Of a DNA stretch of 64,000 nt, positions 1-9,512 are shown one piece after another. The notes beneath the pieces were generated by a model, which was not told where the DNA came from, did not search any database, and saw nothing but the letters and a program-made list of their open reading frames with translations. The stretch is from positions 1,320,001-1,384,000 of the forward strand of contig NZ_QYCZ01000001.1 in the NCBI RefSeq assembly GCF_003614945.1. Direction: 5' to 3'. This DNA is from Bergeyella cardium (GTDB lineage Bacteria > Bacteroidota > Bacteroidia > Flavobacteriales > Weeksellaceae). Position numbers and translations under genes: made by a program. Numbering within the stretch: position 1 is the stretch's first letter; each line of letters starts with the position of its first letter.

Positions 1-1
1 C

Positions 2-241
2 TTAAAGTAAACCTTTCACAATCTGCTTTCTTGATGGTTCCAACTTTCCAAATACAGTTTCTTCTGGTTTATAGAATTTTCCTTTAGCAATCTTCTCAAG
101 ATTCCCTGAAATTACCATTCTATTCAATGCTTTAATAATAGTTTCTTTACTTTTCACCTTTTGATTGAAATCTTTATAGGTAAAAACATACCCTTTGGGA
201 AGTCTATTAATCTTATTTAATATGCAAACAGATGTTTTCAT
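2..241 (-). pseudogene. AbiEi/DUF6088-like winged-helix protein, truncated
   Basis: Encodes 79 aa starting at ATG 241 and stopping at 2-4. The N-terminal pattern (short helix, PKGYVFTYKDF, then KETIIKALNRMVISGNLEKIAKGKFYKPE) resembles the winged-helix domain of DUF6088 / AbiEi-type antitoxin proteins. Members I know are about 200 aa, so this reading frame holds only the DNA-binding part and ends right after it. That is seen; that the gene is broken is inference, because the sequence to the left is missing. A partner AbiEii-type nucleotidyltransferase, if present, would lie outside the window. Family assignment from recall, moderate confidence. Confidence 0.5.
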
Positions 242-422
242 TATCTTTTATCAGTGTAAATATACAACAAAATGTCCTTTTTTATAAAATAAACTGGATA
301 AGTAATAAGTAAAATTATTTGATTAAATTTACTACTCTTATATTTAGAGAATTGAGCATCTATACTATGGAAATAATTTGAAAAAATAATATCCTAGGCA
401 TTATAAATATATATAAATACCG

Positions 423-430
423 TATCTTTG
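423..430 (+). promoter_or_regulatory. -7 box TATCTTTG for the small gene at 454
   Basis: Exact match to the Bacteroidota primary-sigma -7 consensus TAnnTTTG, 23 nt before the ATG at 454. No clear -33 TTG element is visible at the usual 19-21 nt. It supports the small gene being expressed. Confidence 0.45.
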
Positions 431-453
431 TGGGAGTAATAAAAAAATCTACT

Positions 454-609
454 ATGAGCAAAGTAAAACCAGGAGCTAGTAATCCCAATTCAGGTTTCCC
501 TTCTAAAACAGGAAACCCATCTGGTAGCAATAGAACGAACAATCCTCCTAAAACGTCCAGTACAAATACTCATTCTAAAGGTAGTGGAAGCACTACTACT
601 AAGAAGTAA
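454..609 (+). CDS. small Ser/Asn/Pro/Gly-rich protein (51 aa)
   Basis: A 51-codon frame from ATG 454 to TAA 607-609. The product begins MSKVKPGASNPNSGFPSKTG and is made almost entirely of Ser, Asn, Pro, Gly, Thr and Lys, ending in a Thr3-Lys2 tail; it has no hydrophobic segment and should be disordered. Codon choice is regular, and a TAnnTTTG box sits upstream in an otherwise very AT-rich gap. I have a vague memory of similar short proteins in flavobacteria but cannot name a family or function. It could instead be a chance frame. Confidence 0.5.
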   Translation: MSKVKPGASNPNSGFPSKTGNPSGSNRTNNPPKTSSTNTHSKGSGSTTTKK

Positions 610-1065
610 TTTTGCACTCCCAAAAGATATTTTCGGTATTTTTGCCTCCAAGCAGAGACATGCTTGTTATTTCTACATAATAGCGAGTAAAGAAACAATA
701 ATGCTAAATAATACAATTTCAAAGGAATTCCTCCCTAAAAAATAATAGTAGATTTTGCGCTTTTTTTATAGTTATCCAGAAGAAATATTATAATAAACTT
801 TCCTATCCACTCAACTGATTAATTCTACACTCCCACCTTCTTTGAACTCTTCTATAAAGGCAATAATTTTTTGGAAGATAGTTTGTTTTTGATCAGATAT
901 TGTGGCTCATTTCAGGTAAAATTCACTAGTATATTTTCTTTTTAATGAGTTTTTAAGGTGTTTTTTTACATTGTCTTACTTATGTATATAGTTGATTTTT
1001 ATTAAAATAATCAAAATATAATAAAAATCATAGTGTTAAAAATTTAAAGTAAGTTAAAATTATAA
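610..1065. other. AT-rich intergenic gap
   Basis: No convincing gene. One small inverted repeat (CAAGCA at 649-654, TGCTTG at 661-666) follows the 51-aa gene and might end its transcript. The rest is poly-A/T-rich sequence leading to the promoter of the RHS cluster. Confidence 0.4.
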
Positions 1066-1073
1066 TACTTTTG
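1066..1073 (+). promoter_or_regulatory. -7 box TACTTTTG upstream of the RHS cluster
   Basis: Exact TAnnTTTG match in the AT-rich leader, about 80 nt before the ATG at 1154. It is the best candidate for transcription of the T9SS-CTD gene and the RHS gene 18 nt behind it. No clear -33 element is seen. Confidence 0.4.
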
Positions 1074-1153
1074 AAAAGTCTTTTTTATTTCTATAATATA
1101 TTTACCTATAAGGATAAAAAAAAGCAATAAGTCAATAAAAAAATGTAAATATT

Positions 1154-1618
1154 ATGAAGAAACTATACTTTTCCTTTTTTGCTATTTTTATAATATCAAC
1201 TTCCTCTTTTGCTCAATTTCGATTAGTCTTTAATTATGATGAAGCAGGGAATCAAACACGACAAGAAATAATACATTCTCGAATATGCCCCCCACCTAAA
1301 ACACAAGAACCAATTCCAAGAGATTTTTTTGAAAATAGAAATCATTGGATTTGGAAACAAATCAAAATATTTCCTGTTCCAGTAGAAAGTACTCTCTATT
1401 TAAGATTTTCATCAAAAGCAGCCACAACTGTATCAAAAATACAAATATATGCACCTCAATTCTCTCCTTTTATATTAAGGAATATATATATTAACAATCC
1501 TAAAGATCTATTATATGATTTTCCTATTGATATGACAATGTTTAATCCTGGAATGTATATCTTAAGATTAGAATTAACAGATGGTGCTTACACCTCTCGC
1601 CACTTTATCAAAAAATAA
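1154..1618 (+). CDS. secreted protein with T9SS type A-like C-terminal sorting domain
   Basis: 154 aa. Residues 1-20 form a signal peptide ending SSFAQ. It is followed by FNYDEAGNQTRQ, which resembles an RHS repeat unit (YDxxGNxxxx). From about residue 70 the pattern IFPVPVESTLYLRF...GMYILRLE...SRHFIKK matches a type IX secretion C-terminal domain (type A). The gene lies 18 nt ahead of the RHS gene under the same presumed promoter, so I infer a surface partner or accessory of that RHS protein. Its exact job is unknown; the RHS-like motif may only reflect descent from an RHS fragment. Confidence 0.75.
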   Translation: MKKLYFSFFAIFIISTSSFAQFRLVFNYDEAGNQTRQEIIHSRICPPPKTQEPIPRDFFENRNHWIWKQIKIFPVPVESTLYLRFSSKAATTVSKIQIYAPQFSPFILRNIYINNPKDLLYDFPIDMTMFNPGMYILRLELTDGAYTSRHFIKK

Positions 1619-1636
1619 ACTTTTAACCTAGTTCAT

Positions 1637-4600
1637 ATGAAAAATTCCTATCTTTTTTTATTTATAATTATCTCCTCTTTTTTCTCTGGTCAGCAACTAT
1701 TTCCCACATCTAGTACAATAAATAAAATTATAAGTCCTAGTAGGAAATCTAATATTTTTTTTCATGATACAAAAGGAAATATTGAAGTAAATGGAATGGG
1801 GCAGCTACAATTTAGTCTTCCTATAGCTTTACCTCCTGGTATAAAATCCGTAGCTCCTCAAATTAACTTAACATATACTAGTGGGACAGGTAATGGTATT
1901 GCTGGTTATGGATGGAATATCTCTGGTATTACAGCTATTTCCAGAATAGGGAAATCCTTGGATAAAGATGGTACTAGACAAGAAATTCAGCTATCATATG
2001 AAGATAATTATAGTTTTAATGGACAAAAATTAATCCTCGTTTCTGGAGACTATGGTAAAGATGGAGCTATATATACCACCGAAAAATATTCTAATATTAA
2101 AATAAAATCAATCGGCACTAATAGTAATTGGAAATGCCCTAATTATTGGGAAGTCACTTTTGAAGATGGCTCTCAAGCATGGTATGGAAGTATAGCTAAT
2201 TCTAAAAACCCTATAGAGTATAATATTACAAAATGGAAAGATGCTCAAGGTAATTACATCTCTTACAATTATATACAATTTGATAATGTTTCTTCAATAT
2301 CTAGTATTCAATGGGGAGGAAATGAAAATCTCAATAAAAATCATTTTAATGAAATTATATTTAATTATGATGCTAGAGAATTCAAGGAATCTTCTTATAT
2401 AGCTGGAGTTCTATTTATTCAACATCACATACTATCAGATATTATAGTAAATAGCAATAGAAAACAATTTAAAAAATATGTTATTACATATAATAAAACT
2501 GAAAATTCGGGCTATCAATCTGTAAAAAATATCACAGAATATAACTCACAAAATGAGCCTGCAAATCCTGTATCCTTTAAATATGAAAAACCTCTTAATA
2601 TAGCCGAAAACACCTCTTTTGACTATGAGATAAAACATACAGAGTATAAAAAATATGGAGACTTTGACTTTGATGGTATTATTGATTTCATAGAAATGAC
2701 AAATGATGGGCAGCTATTTTTTAAAAAATCTATCTATCAAAGTACAGATGCTGTTAATTTAAGTTATAACTTTTCTGATTTTAGCCATAAGGACTTTAGT
2801 AAAGCTACTCTAGCCACTATCAAAAAAAATGATATTATTAGAAATAATATTGTACTTATTGTTCCTGTAGAAAAACAAAGAGGTAATGATTTAAAAATAA
2901 TAGACTACGAGTTTAAAGCTTATTCTGTAAATATCAAAAATAAAAGCCTTGATTTTCTATATTCAAAATTTCTAAAGTTTGAAGATTTTGAAGCCTCAAG
3001 TAAATTTCCAGAATATAATAATAGTAATCTTTACTGCCATAAAATAAATTCTTGGCTTGACCATATAGATGCTTATGACTATGATGGAGGTGGACTAAGC
3101 GAGCTTGTATTAAATTTTATACATAATGTAGATTGCCATAGAGCAGATCTTTTAGACCCACCTCCTCCTTCTCACTCTATTTTTTATAAAGAAATAGATA
3201 AAGAAGAGAGCTCTTATAGTAGTATTAGGTTACCTAATCTCACCTATGATAATACAGAGGTTTTTCATAGTTTATTAAATAATTCCGATGCATCATCATA
3301 TCAAGAAACAAAAATATCTAATCCCATAGAATCATTACCAGATAATCTTGATCCTGGTATATATACATTTACAAAAAACTCTTCTATTCTTTTTGATATT
3401 AAAGAAGAAACTCCGTATGAACAAAGTTTTTATATGTTTGATATTGAAGATAACAAGGGGGAAAACTGGAACTTTGCTGATTTTAATGGAGATGGAATTG
3501 ATGAATTATTCAAAATAGAGAACAATCGTATAGACAAGATTTTTAATTTAAAAAAAGATTTGTCTGGCAAAAAGTATATTCATACAAAACTTCATCCTAA
3601 TATCTCATTAACGGGGCTTATTCATAGTTTAATAAAAGGAGATTTTAATGGAGATGGAAAAGTAGATTTTGCCATCCCTCAGGAAAATAGATCCAAAAAA
3701 TGGAAATTCTATATATCTACAGGTGATGGTTTTAAAGAATTTATCTACAATGATTTTATATATTTTTCTTCTAATATTGAAAAATCAGATGAGGGAAAGC
3801 ATAGAAATATCTTCCTTGAGACATACTGTCATTATGGAACCCACACTTATTATAAGTATAATTCTACAGATCTTGATGGTGATGGAAAAAGTGAAATTAT
3901 TGTAACAAAGGTTATTCTTCGAGATCATAGCTGGAACAAACATAGTGACTCAGAATATACAAATGTAGAATTATTTGTTTACTCAACGAATAGTAATAAA
4001 AGAATAGGACGAACTAACCTTCCTTTTCATTTTGGGCAGACCAAATACTCTACAAATTATTTCCAAGGTAAGATTATTCCCTTTAGCCCAATATTTATCA
4101 ATAGAAACAACCAACAAATCGTCCTCATAGGAAGACCTGATGATTGTCCATCCAATAATTGTGATAGAAATCATATTATACATCTTAATTATTTTAATAC
4201 ACCTTCCAACTATAGAATTACATCAATAGAACAAGGAGGATTATATACAGAAATAGAATATAAAGAACTTGATCCAAATAAAAATCCTAATTTCTATTCT
4301 GAAAGTAAAAAAGAAAAATATCCTTATATAGAACTTGATAAACTTGCTCAGTCCTATGTGGTTTCTCAATTAAAACAATTAATACCAGGTATAGAAGATT
4401 CTAATCTTCTTCAAATAAAACAAGATTTTAGATACAGAGGATTCATCTCTCATCTTCAAGGGAAAGGTATTATAGGCTTTAGAAAAACCGCTCGTTCTTC
4501 CTGGTATTCTTCTGAATTTGAAAAAACTAAAGTTTGGTCTGGTGTAGAGATAGATCCTATTAATGAGGGAGTACCTATTAAAGAATGGAGTATAAAAACC

Positions 4601-7600
4601 AATGATGAAGATTGTATTTTTCCTTCTGATTTATCTTTTAATAATAATCAGCTTCTTACCCTAAAAACCATAGAATATAAATTTGATAAACTCCTTGATG
4701 GTAAAATTATTTCTTCAGTAAATAATGGGAACAAAGCAAAGGTTGTTACTGCTATTGTTCCTACCGAGACAATAACGAAAGATTTTCTTAAAGAGGTTAT
4801 CACCACAAGCACAGTAGAGTATAATGAATATTACCTTCCAGTAAAAACAATTCAAAATACAAATCAAGGTTTTGCAGAAAAAACTACAGCTATAGAGTAC
4901 TATCCTCCTAATCTATCCGCCGAAGGAAAAGATTACAATATAGGAAGACCTAAATCTAAAACTGAGCTTCTCCGTACCTATGGAGACAGCAAAGGAGCAA
5001 AAGAAGATTATTTCTATGAAAACAACCTCCTTAAATCTATTAAATCTTGGAATAATAATAACTCTGGATGGATTAATGAAACCTATTCCTATGATGGATT
5101 TGGCAATATCGTAGAGAAAATTATCTCTAATAGTATTGATAACAATACTCAAATAACCAGAAGCTTTTATGAAGATAAGGGCAGGTTTGTAATTCAAAAA
5201 ATAGATAATCTAGGGTTAATTACTAATATAACCTATAATGATTGGGGATTAGTTCTTTCTCAAACCGATCCTTTAGGAAATACTCTCCATAATTCCTATG
5301 ATCATTGGGGAAAGCTTCTTAATACCCAAAATAATCTTTCAGGAACAGTTTCTTATTCCTATGAAAAATTTGATACAGGTACAACAAAAGTAACAGAATA
5401 TACCTCTGATGGTGGAGAAAATATTTCTTATACCAATAAAATAGGGCAAACATTCCTTACAACAACAAAAGCTTTCGATACCGGAAAATATATTTCAGTA
5501 TGGACTCTATTTGACCCATTAGGAAGAAAAGTTGCAATAACAGAACCCTTCTACACGAACAATAATGAAAACTTTAAATGGAATTCAATCCTGTATGATG
5601 AATATTCTCGCCCTATTAAAGCTACTGCATTTACAGGTAAAATTATTGAGACTAAATACTCTAAAAATTCAATAACAACTACTGAAACCAATGCTAATAA
5701 CCAATTTAAAAAACAAACTTTTGATCCTCTAGGAAATATATCCTCTACTGAGGATAAAGGAGGTACTATCTATTTTAAATATAATGCTAATGGTGCTGTT
5801 ACTGAAGCAAAATATGGAACTAATACCGTTATTACTAAGTATGATGCTTGGGGAAGAAAAATAGAATATAATGACCCCTCTAATGGTATTTACCGCTACG
5901 AATACAATAATGGATTCGGACTTCTTACTAAAGAAATAAGTCCTAAAGGAGAAAAATCCTTCTTCTATAACGATAAAGGCCAGCTTATCTCTCAAAAAGA
6001 AATCTCTACTGATGTATCTAATGCAACCGATAAAACAATATCCTTTTCATATAATAGCAAAGGACTAATCATTAATAGACAAGGTTTTTCTAATGGAAAA
6101 AGATTCAGTACATCTATTAATTATGATAATTTTGGTAGAGTATTATCCTCTTCTGAGGAAAATAATGGATATTATTTTAATACTGATAATATTAAATATG
6201 ATGATAAAAATAATATTATCTCCTTTACAAAATCTCTCCACTCATTAGAAACAAAAGCTCATTTAAAAACCAATATTTTATATACATATAGCTCTTGGAA
6301 TGGCGAGCTTTATCAAATCAAAGATAAAGATTCTAACGAAGTTCTTTGGGAATTAAATGAAACCAATACCAAAGGACAAGCTACTAAAACTAAACTGGGA
6401 AAAACATCTATTCAAAATACATATGATAGAAATGGATTTTTACAAAACATCCATCATACATCTCAAGATAAACCTGATATTCTTAATATATCATACTCTT
6501 TTAATGCTATAAAAAATGAACTTAACTCTAGAGTTACTGGTGGTAGCTTCAATATTTCTGAATCCTTTATCTATGATGATCATAATAGACTGGTTAATTG
6601 GAGCAACCCAAGAACTGGAGAAATGCACTCCAATAAATATGATCCTCAAGGTAGAATTATTGAGAATGACCAATTAGGAACTATTTCTTTTGATGATAAT
6701 AAAAAAGTTTATCAGCCTACTTCCATTTATTTAAATTCTACTGGTAACAAATTATTCAATTATGGACATATTGAAAATATTGCTTATAATGAAAATAATG
6801 ACCCTGTATTTATTAATGGAGTAAAAGGAGATGTTCTGTTTGAATATGGACTTACTCATATGAGACAGCTTGTTAGCTTCGGAGGAGAAGTTGATAATGA
6901 AAAAAGACATGGTAGATACACCAGATACTATAGTGAAGACGGAACTTTTGAAGTAACATTAGATCACTCTAATGGCTCTGAAAAATCCATTATTTACATA
7001 GGAGGCTCTCCTTATGAAAGTAATATCATCTATATAAAAGATTTTAATGAAGATTCCGAAGGCTCTTATAAGTTCCTGCATAAAGATTATCTTGGGTCTA
7101 TTCTCGCTATTAGTGATGAGAAAGGAGATAAGCTAGAACAAAGACACTATGATGCTTGGGGGAATCTTACTCATCTACAAATTCGTGATAATGAAATTAT
7201 CTCTGATCCTGATAAAATTGAAAAGAAAATTCTATTAATTGATAGAGGATATACCTCACACGAACATTTCCAAGAAGTAGGCATCATACATATGAATGGG
7301 CGATTGTATGCCCCACTCTTAAGAAGATTTTTAAATGCAGATGAGAACATCCAAGACCCATATAATACTCAAAACTATAACAAATATGGTTATGTACTTA
7401 ACAACCCACTAATGTATAATGACCCAAGTGGGGAGTTTGTTTTTGCTATCTTTGCGGCGCTCCCTGCTTTTTGGGGAGCAGCAGCTACAGCAGCAGTTAT
7501 AGGAGCTACAGTAGGGCTAGCAAGCTATACAATAGGGCTAGCTGTTACAGGGAATTTAGATCAATGGAATATTGGAGGAGCTTTAAAAGCAACTCTATTT

Positions 7601-8410
7601 GGAGCCATCTCGGGAGCAGCTACCTTTGGATTAGGAGAGCTTTTTGCAGCTGGAAAGGTAGTTCAAGCATTAGGGGGAGTTAAGTTTTTAGCTCAGGCAG
7701 CAGCACATGGAGTGTCTCAGGGAGTATTATCTGTGTTACAAGGGGGAGATTTCCTTCAAGGTTTTGCTAGTGGAGCTTTAGGAAGCTTAGGAGCAGAAGC
7801 ATTTGGACAAATTGTAGGGTCTTGGTCTAGTAGCACTGGAGGACAAATTTTCTTTGGAGCACTGTCTGGAGGAGTAGGTGCTGAACTTACAGGTGGAAAT
7901 TTCTGGCAGGGAGCTGCAATAGGAGGTATTGTCGCTGGGCTGAATCATGTGATGCATAAGATGGGAGGAGAAGACCCTATTCCATCAAGTAAAGAACGAA
8001 CTTGGTATGAAAAGGCAGTTAATTTTTTCAGTGGAGGAGCATTAGATGAAGCTGAGTGGATGCTTTCTCTTAAAGATCTTTCTACTGTGGAGAGGGGGCT
8101 TGTTATAGGTGCGCACTTTTCAAAACAGGCTAGATATGAGTTTATGTATGGGAGAGGAATGGGAAGAGGTATTAAGATTAATACTTTGAAATATAGAATG
8201 GGGAGGAATGGGAAAGCTGTAGAAATAACTTATAGTAACGGTAGCAAAAAAGATATAAATGCTGTTAGGGTAAAACAATGGGTACCAAATAATCATCCTA
8301 ATGCTCCTGCAGGAACATTACAAAAAGTAAAGTTTAAAAATTCATTACCAGGATCAAAAGGATATAAGAGACCTCCAACAAAAGAAGAACTAAAATATCT
8401 AAATAAATGA
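1637..8410 (+). CDS. exported SpvB/TcB-RHS polymorphic toxin
   Basis: 2257 aa. A signal peptide (about 1-20) is followed by an SpvB-type domain (roughly 35-330, with GNGIAGYGWNISGITAISR) and FG-GAP/VCBS-like calcium motifs (GDFDFDGIIDF, ADFNGDGIDELF, GDFNGDGKVDFA, STDLDGDGKSEII). YDxxGN RHS repeats run from about 1150 to 1800, and the RHS core ends NYNKYGYVLNNPLMYNDPSGE with D1929-P-S-G, the usual self-cleavage border. After it come a Gly/Ala-rich pre-toxin segment to about 2105 and a variable tip of about 150 aa ending GSKGYKRPPTKEELKYLNK. I do not recognise the tip's activity. By analogy with TcB/TcC and Rhs proteins the shell would encase and release the tip; delivery route is unknown. The immunity gene overlaps by ATGA. 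Confidence 0.9.
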   Translation: MKNSYLFLFIIISSFFSGQQLFPTSSTINKIISPSRKSNIFFHDTKGNIEVNGMGQLQFSLPIALPPGIKSVAPQINLTYTSGTGNGIAGYGWNISGITAISRIGKSLDKDGTRQEIQLSYEDNYSFNGQKLILVSGDYGKDGAIYTTEKYSNIKIKSIGTNSNWKCPNYWEVTFEDGSQAWYGSIANSKNPIEYNITKWKDAQGNYISYNYIQFDNVSSISSIQWGGNENLNKNHFNEIIFNYDAREFKESSYIAGVLFIQHHILSDIIVNSNRKQFKKYVITYNKTENSGYQSVKNITEYNSQNEPANPVSFKYEKPLNIAENTSFDYEIKHTEYKKYGDFDFDGIIDFIEMTNDGQLFFKKSIYQSTDAVNLSYNFSDFSHKDFSKATLATIKKNDIIRNNIVLIVPVEKQRGNDLKIIDYEFKAYSVNIKNKSLDFLYSKFLKFEDFEASSKFPEYNNSNLYCHKINSWLDHIDAYDYDGGGLSELVLNFIHNVDCHRADLLDPPPPSHSIFYKEIDKEESSYSSIRLPNLTYDNTEVFHSLLNNSDASSYQETKISNPIESLPDNLDPGIYTFTKNSSILFDIKEETPYEQSFYMFDIEDNKGENWNFADFNGDGIDELFKIENNRIDKIFNLKKDLSGKKYIHTKLHPNISLTGLIHSLIKGDFNGDGKVDFAIPQENRSKKWKFYISTGDGFKEFIYNDFIYFSSNIEKSDEGKHRNIFLETYCHYGTHTYYKYNSTDLDGDGKSEIIVTKVILRDHSWNKHSDSEYTNVELFVYSTNSNKRIGRTNLPFHFGQTKYSTNYFQGKIIPFSPIFINRNNQQIVLIGRPDDCPSNNCDRNHIIHLNYFNTPSNYRITSIEQGGLYTEIEYKELDPNKNPNFYSESKKEKYPYIELDKLAQSYVVSQLKQLIPGIEDSNLLQIKQDFRYRGFISHLQGKGIIGFRKTARSSWYSSEFEKTKVWSGVEIDPINEGVPIKEWSIKTNDEDCIFPSDLSFNNNQLLTLKTIEYKFDKLLDGKIISSVNNGNKAKVVTAIVPTETITKDFLKEVITTSTVEYNEYYLPVKTIQNTNQGFAEKTTAIEYYPPNLSAEGKDYNIGRPKSKTELLRTYGDSKGAKEDYFYENNLLKSIKSWNNNNSGWINETYSYDGFGNIVEKIISNSIDNNTQITRSFYEDKGRFVIQKIDNLGLITNITYNDWGLVLSQTDPLGNTLHNSYDHWGKLLNTQNNLSGTVSYSYEKFDTGTTKVTEYTSDGGENISYTNKIGQTFLTTTKAFDTGKYISVWTLFDPLGRKVAITEPFYTNNNENFKWNSILYDEYSRPIKATAFTGKIIETKYSKNSITTTETNANNQFKKQTFDPLGNISSTEDKGGTIYFKYNANGAVTEAKYGTNTVITKYDAWGRKIEYNDPSNGIYRYEYNNGFGLLTKEISPKGEKSFFYNDKGQLISQKEISTDVSNATDKTISFSYNSKGLIINRQGFSNGKRFSTSINYDNFGRVLSSSEENNGYYFNTDNIKYDDKNNIISFTKSLHSLETKAHLKTNILYTYSSWNGELYQIKDKDSNEVLWELNETNTKGQATKTKLGKTSIQNTYDRNGFLQNIHHTSQDKPDILNISYSFNAIKNELNSRVTGGSFNISESFIYDDHNRLVNWSNPRTGEMHSNKYDPQGRIIENDQLGTISFDDNKKVYQPTSIYLNSTGNKLFNYGHIENIAYNENNDPVFINGVKGDVLFEYGLTHMRQLVSFGGEVDNEKRHGRYTRYYSEDGTFEVTLDHSNGSEKSIIYIGGSPYESNIIYIKDFNEDSEGSYKFLHKDYLGSILAISDEKGDKLEQRHYDAWGNLTHLQIRDNEIISDPDKIEKKILLIDRGYTSHEHFQEVGIIHMNGRLYAPLLRRFLNADENIQDPYNTQNYNKYGYVLNNPLMYNDPSGEFVFAIFAALPAFWGAAATAAVIGATVGLASYTIGLAVTGNLDQWNIGGALKATLFGAISGAATFGLGELFAAGKVVQALGGVKFLAQAAAHGVSQGVLSVLQGGDFLQGFASGALGSLGAEAFGQIVGSWSSSTGGQIFFGALSGGVGAELTGGNFWQGAAIGGIVAGLNHVMHKMGGEDPIPSSKERTWYEKAVNFFSGGALDEAEWMLSLKDLSTVERGLVIGAHFSKQARYEFMYGRGMGRGIKINTLKYRMGRNGKAVEITYSNGSKKDINAVRVKQWVPNNHPNAPAGTLQKVKFKNSLPGSKGYKRPPTKEELKYLNK
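7369..7506 (+). repeat. RHS core/pre-toxin segment duplicated at 9513-9650
   Basis: These 138 bp, encoding the end of the RHS core (KYGYVLNNPLMYNDPSGEF) and the start of the pre-toxin segment, recur at 9513-9650 with one difference (a silent T/C). This is homology that could let displaced tips recombine back onto the full-length gene. Confidence 0.9.
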
Positions 8411-8883
8411 AAGTAAAAGAAGCAATAAATATATTTTCTAGATTTTTGAATAGAAATTGGGATATAATTTATCCTTTGTTATATGATAATCTATATTGCA
8501 ATCAAGAGGATTTTATGAATGATTGGGTACAAGTTAATTGGGAATTATTGGTTGAGAGAAATGTACTAAACATAAATGAATTTTTAGAAGTATATGGAGA
8601 AGGTGCTGATTTTTACAGTGATAGCAGCAGAATGACAGATATTAAATCTCAACCAACGCATTTTATAAAAGTGATCATTCCTAAGGCTACAGATATATTA
8701 AATAATTTAGAGATTAAAAACAAAGAATACAAATTTGATAGGTTAACAGGATTTAAAAATAATTTTTATATAAACCAGCCTCCTTTTGATTATGTATGTA
8801 TTGATGATATGGGGATAGAAAGAGTATTTAATTTAGCTCAAGTAAATTTTGAAATCCAAGAAACAAAAAAGAATAAGTTATGA
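8407..8883 (+). CDS. candidate immunity protein of the current RHS tip
   Basis: 158 aa starting at the ATG that overlaps the RHS stop (ATGA), so translation is probably coupled. The product is acidic with no signal peptide or membrane segment, so it should be cytoplasmic. That placement, directly behind a polymorphic toxin tip, is the standard position of an immunity gene. I do not recognise the family. The cytoplasmic location suggests that the matching tip acts inside the cell, in contrast to the lipoprotein immunities of the downstream tips. Confidence 0.65.
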   Translation: MKVKEAINIFSRFLNRNWDIIYPLLYDNLYCNQEDFMNDWVQVNWELLVERNVLNINEFLEVYGEGADFYSDSSRMTDIKSQPTHFIKVIIPKATDILNNLEIKNKEYKFDRLTGFKNNFYINQPPFDYVCIDDMGIERVFNLAQVNFEIQETKKNKL

Positions 8884-9170
8884 CTATAAAGATTAAAAAT
8901 TTAGAATTAATAACATTGTATTTGTTTTCTAAGCTTAAAGAAAATATAGGAGATGAAATTGAAATAAAAACTGATTATTATTGGGATATTCCTGATGATT
9001 CAATATTCAATCCTTATGAAGAGCCTGAAGAATTAACATTAGGTCAATTATCTGATGATATAGAAGAATTGGAAAAATATCATATAAAGGATATGGCAAC
9101 TTCATATGACATGAAAAGATTATCATCTATTTTTAGAGCACTTAGTAAAGAAAGTCAAGGAATATGGTAG
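8880..9170 (+). CDS. small acidic protein, possible second immunity/accessory gene
   Basis: 96 aa, start ATG overlapping the previous stop by ATGA. It is rich in Asp and Glu, has no signal peptide, and contains YYWDIPDDSIFNPYEEPEEL followed by TLGQLSDDIEEL, a pattern I associate with small proteins found beside bacterial toxins, without being able to name the family. Coupled translation with the 158-aa gene suggests they were acquired as a unit. Confidence 0.55.
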   Translation: MTIKIKNLELITLYLFSKLKENIGDEIEIKTDYYWDIPDDSIFNPYEEPEELTLGQLSDDIEELEKYHIKDMATSYDMKRLSSIFRALSKESQGIW

Positions 9171-9188
9171 AATTATAATTAGTAAATA

Positions 9189-9500
9189 ATGGATTTAGAT
9201 AATATAAACATTAATACTGAAGATATAAATCTGTTTATAAAAAGTTATAAAAATAGAGGTAGTATTAATTTTTTAGATACAAGTATTTTAGATAATTTTA
9301 ATATCACATTAGATGCATTACTTTTATTGAAAAAAAAGTATAATAACAATGAAATATCATTAGAAAAATATTTGTATTTAATATCATTAATAGAATTGTA
9401 TTTGCTTAAAAAAAACAATTATATCGAAGAAGATGAAATTTTTGTTTTTTTATCAAATGAAATTTTATTAGTCGAAATTGAGCTCGAAAAACAGATATAG
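9189..9500 (+). CDS. hypothetical acidic helical protein (103 aa)
   Basis: 103 aa beginning MDLDNININTEDINLF, predicted mainly helical, cytoplasmic, with Leu/Ile-rich stretches. It lies 18 nt after the 96-aa gene and its stop is only 12 nt before the duplicated RHS segment at 9513. It may be another immunity gene or the remainder of an earlier cassette. Family unknown. Confidence 0.5.
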   Translation: MDLDNININTEDINLFIKSYKNRGSINFLDTSILDNFNITLDALLLLKKKYNNNEISLEKYLYLISLIELYLLKKNNYIEEDEIFVFLSNEILLVEIELEKQI

Positions 9501-9512
9501 GAAGCAAAATGT

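Noticed and set aside
7471-7683. 70-codon Ser/Tyr-rich frame within the pre-toxin segment
   Set aside because: Alternate-frame reading of Gly/Ala-rich coding DNA in the RHS gene.
1637-8410. Type VI secretion link for the RHS protein
   Set aside because: No PAAR domain, VgrG, EagR-type chaperone or other T6SS gene is present; the protein instead has a signal peptide and SpvB domain.
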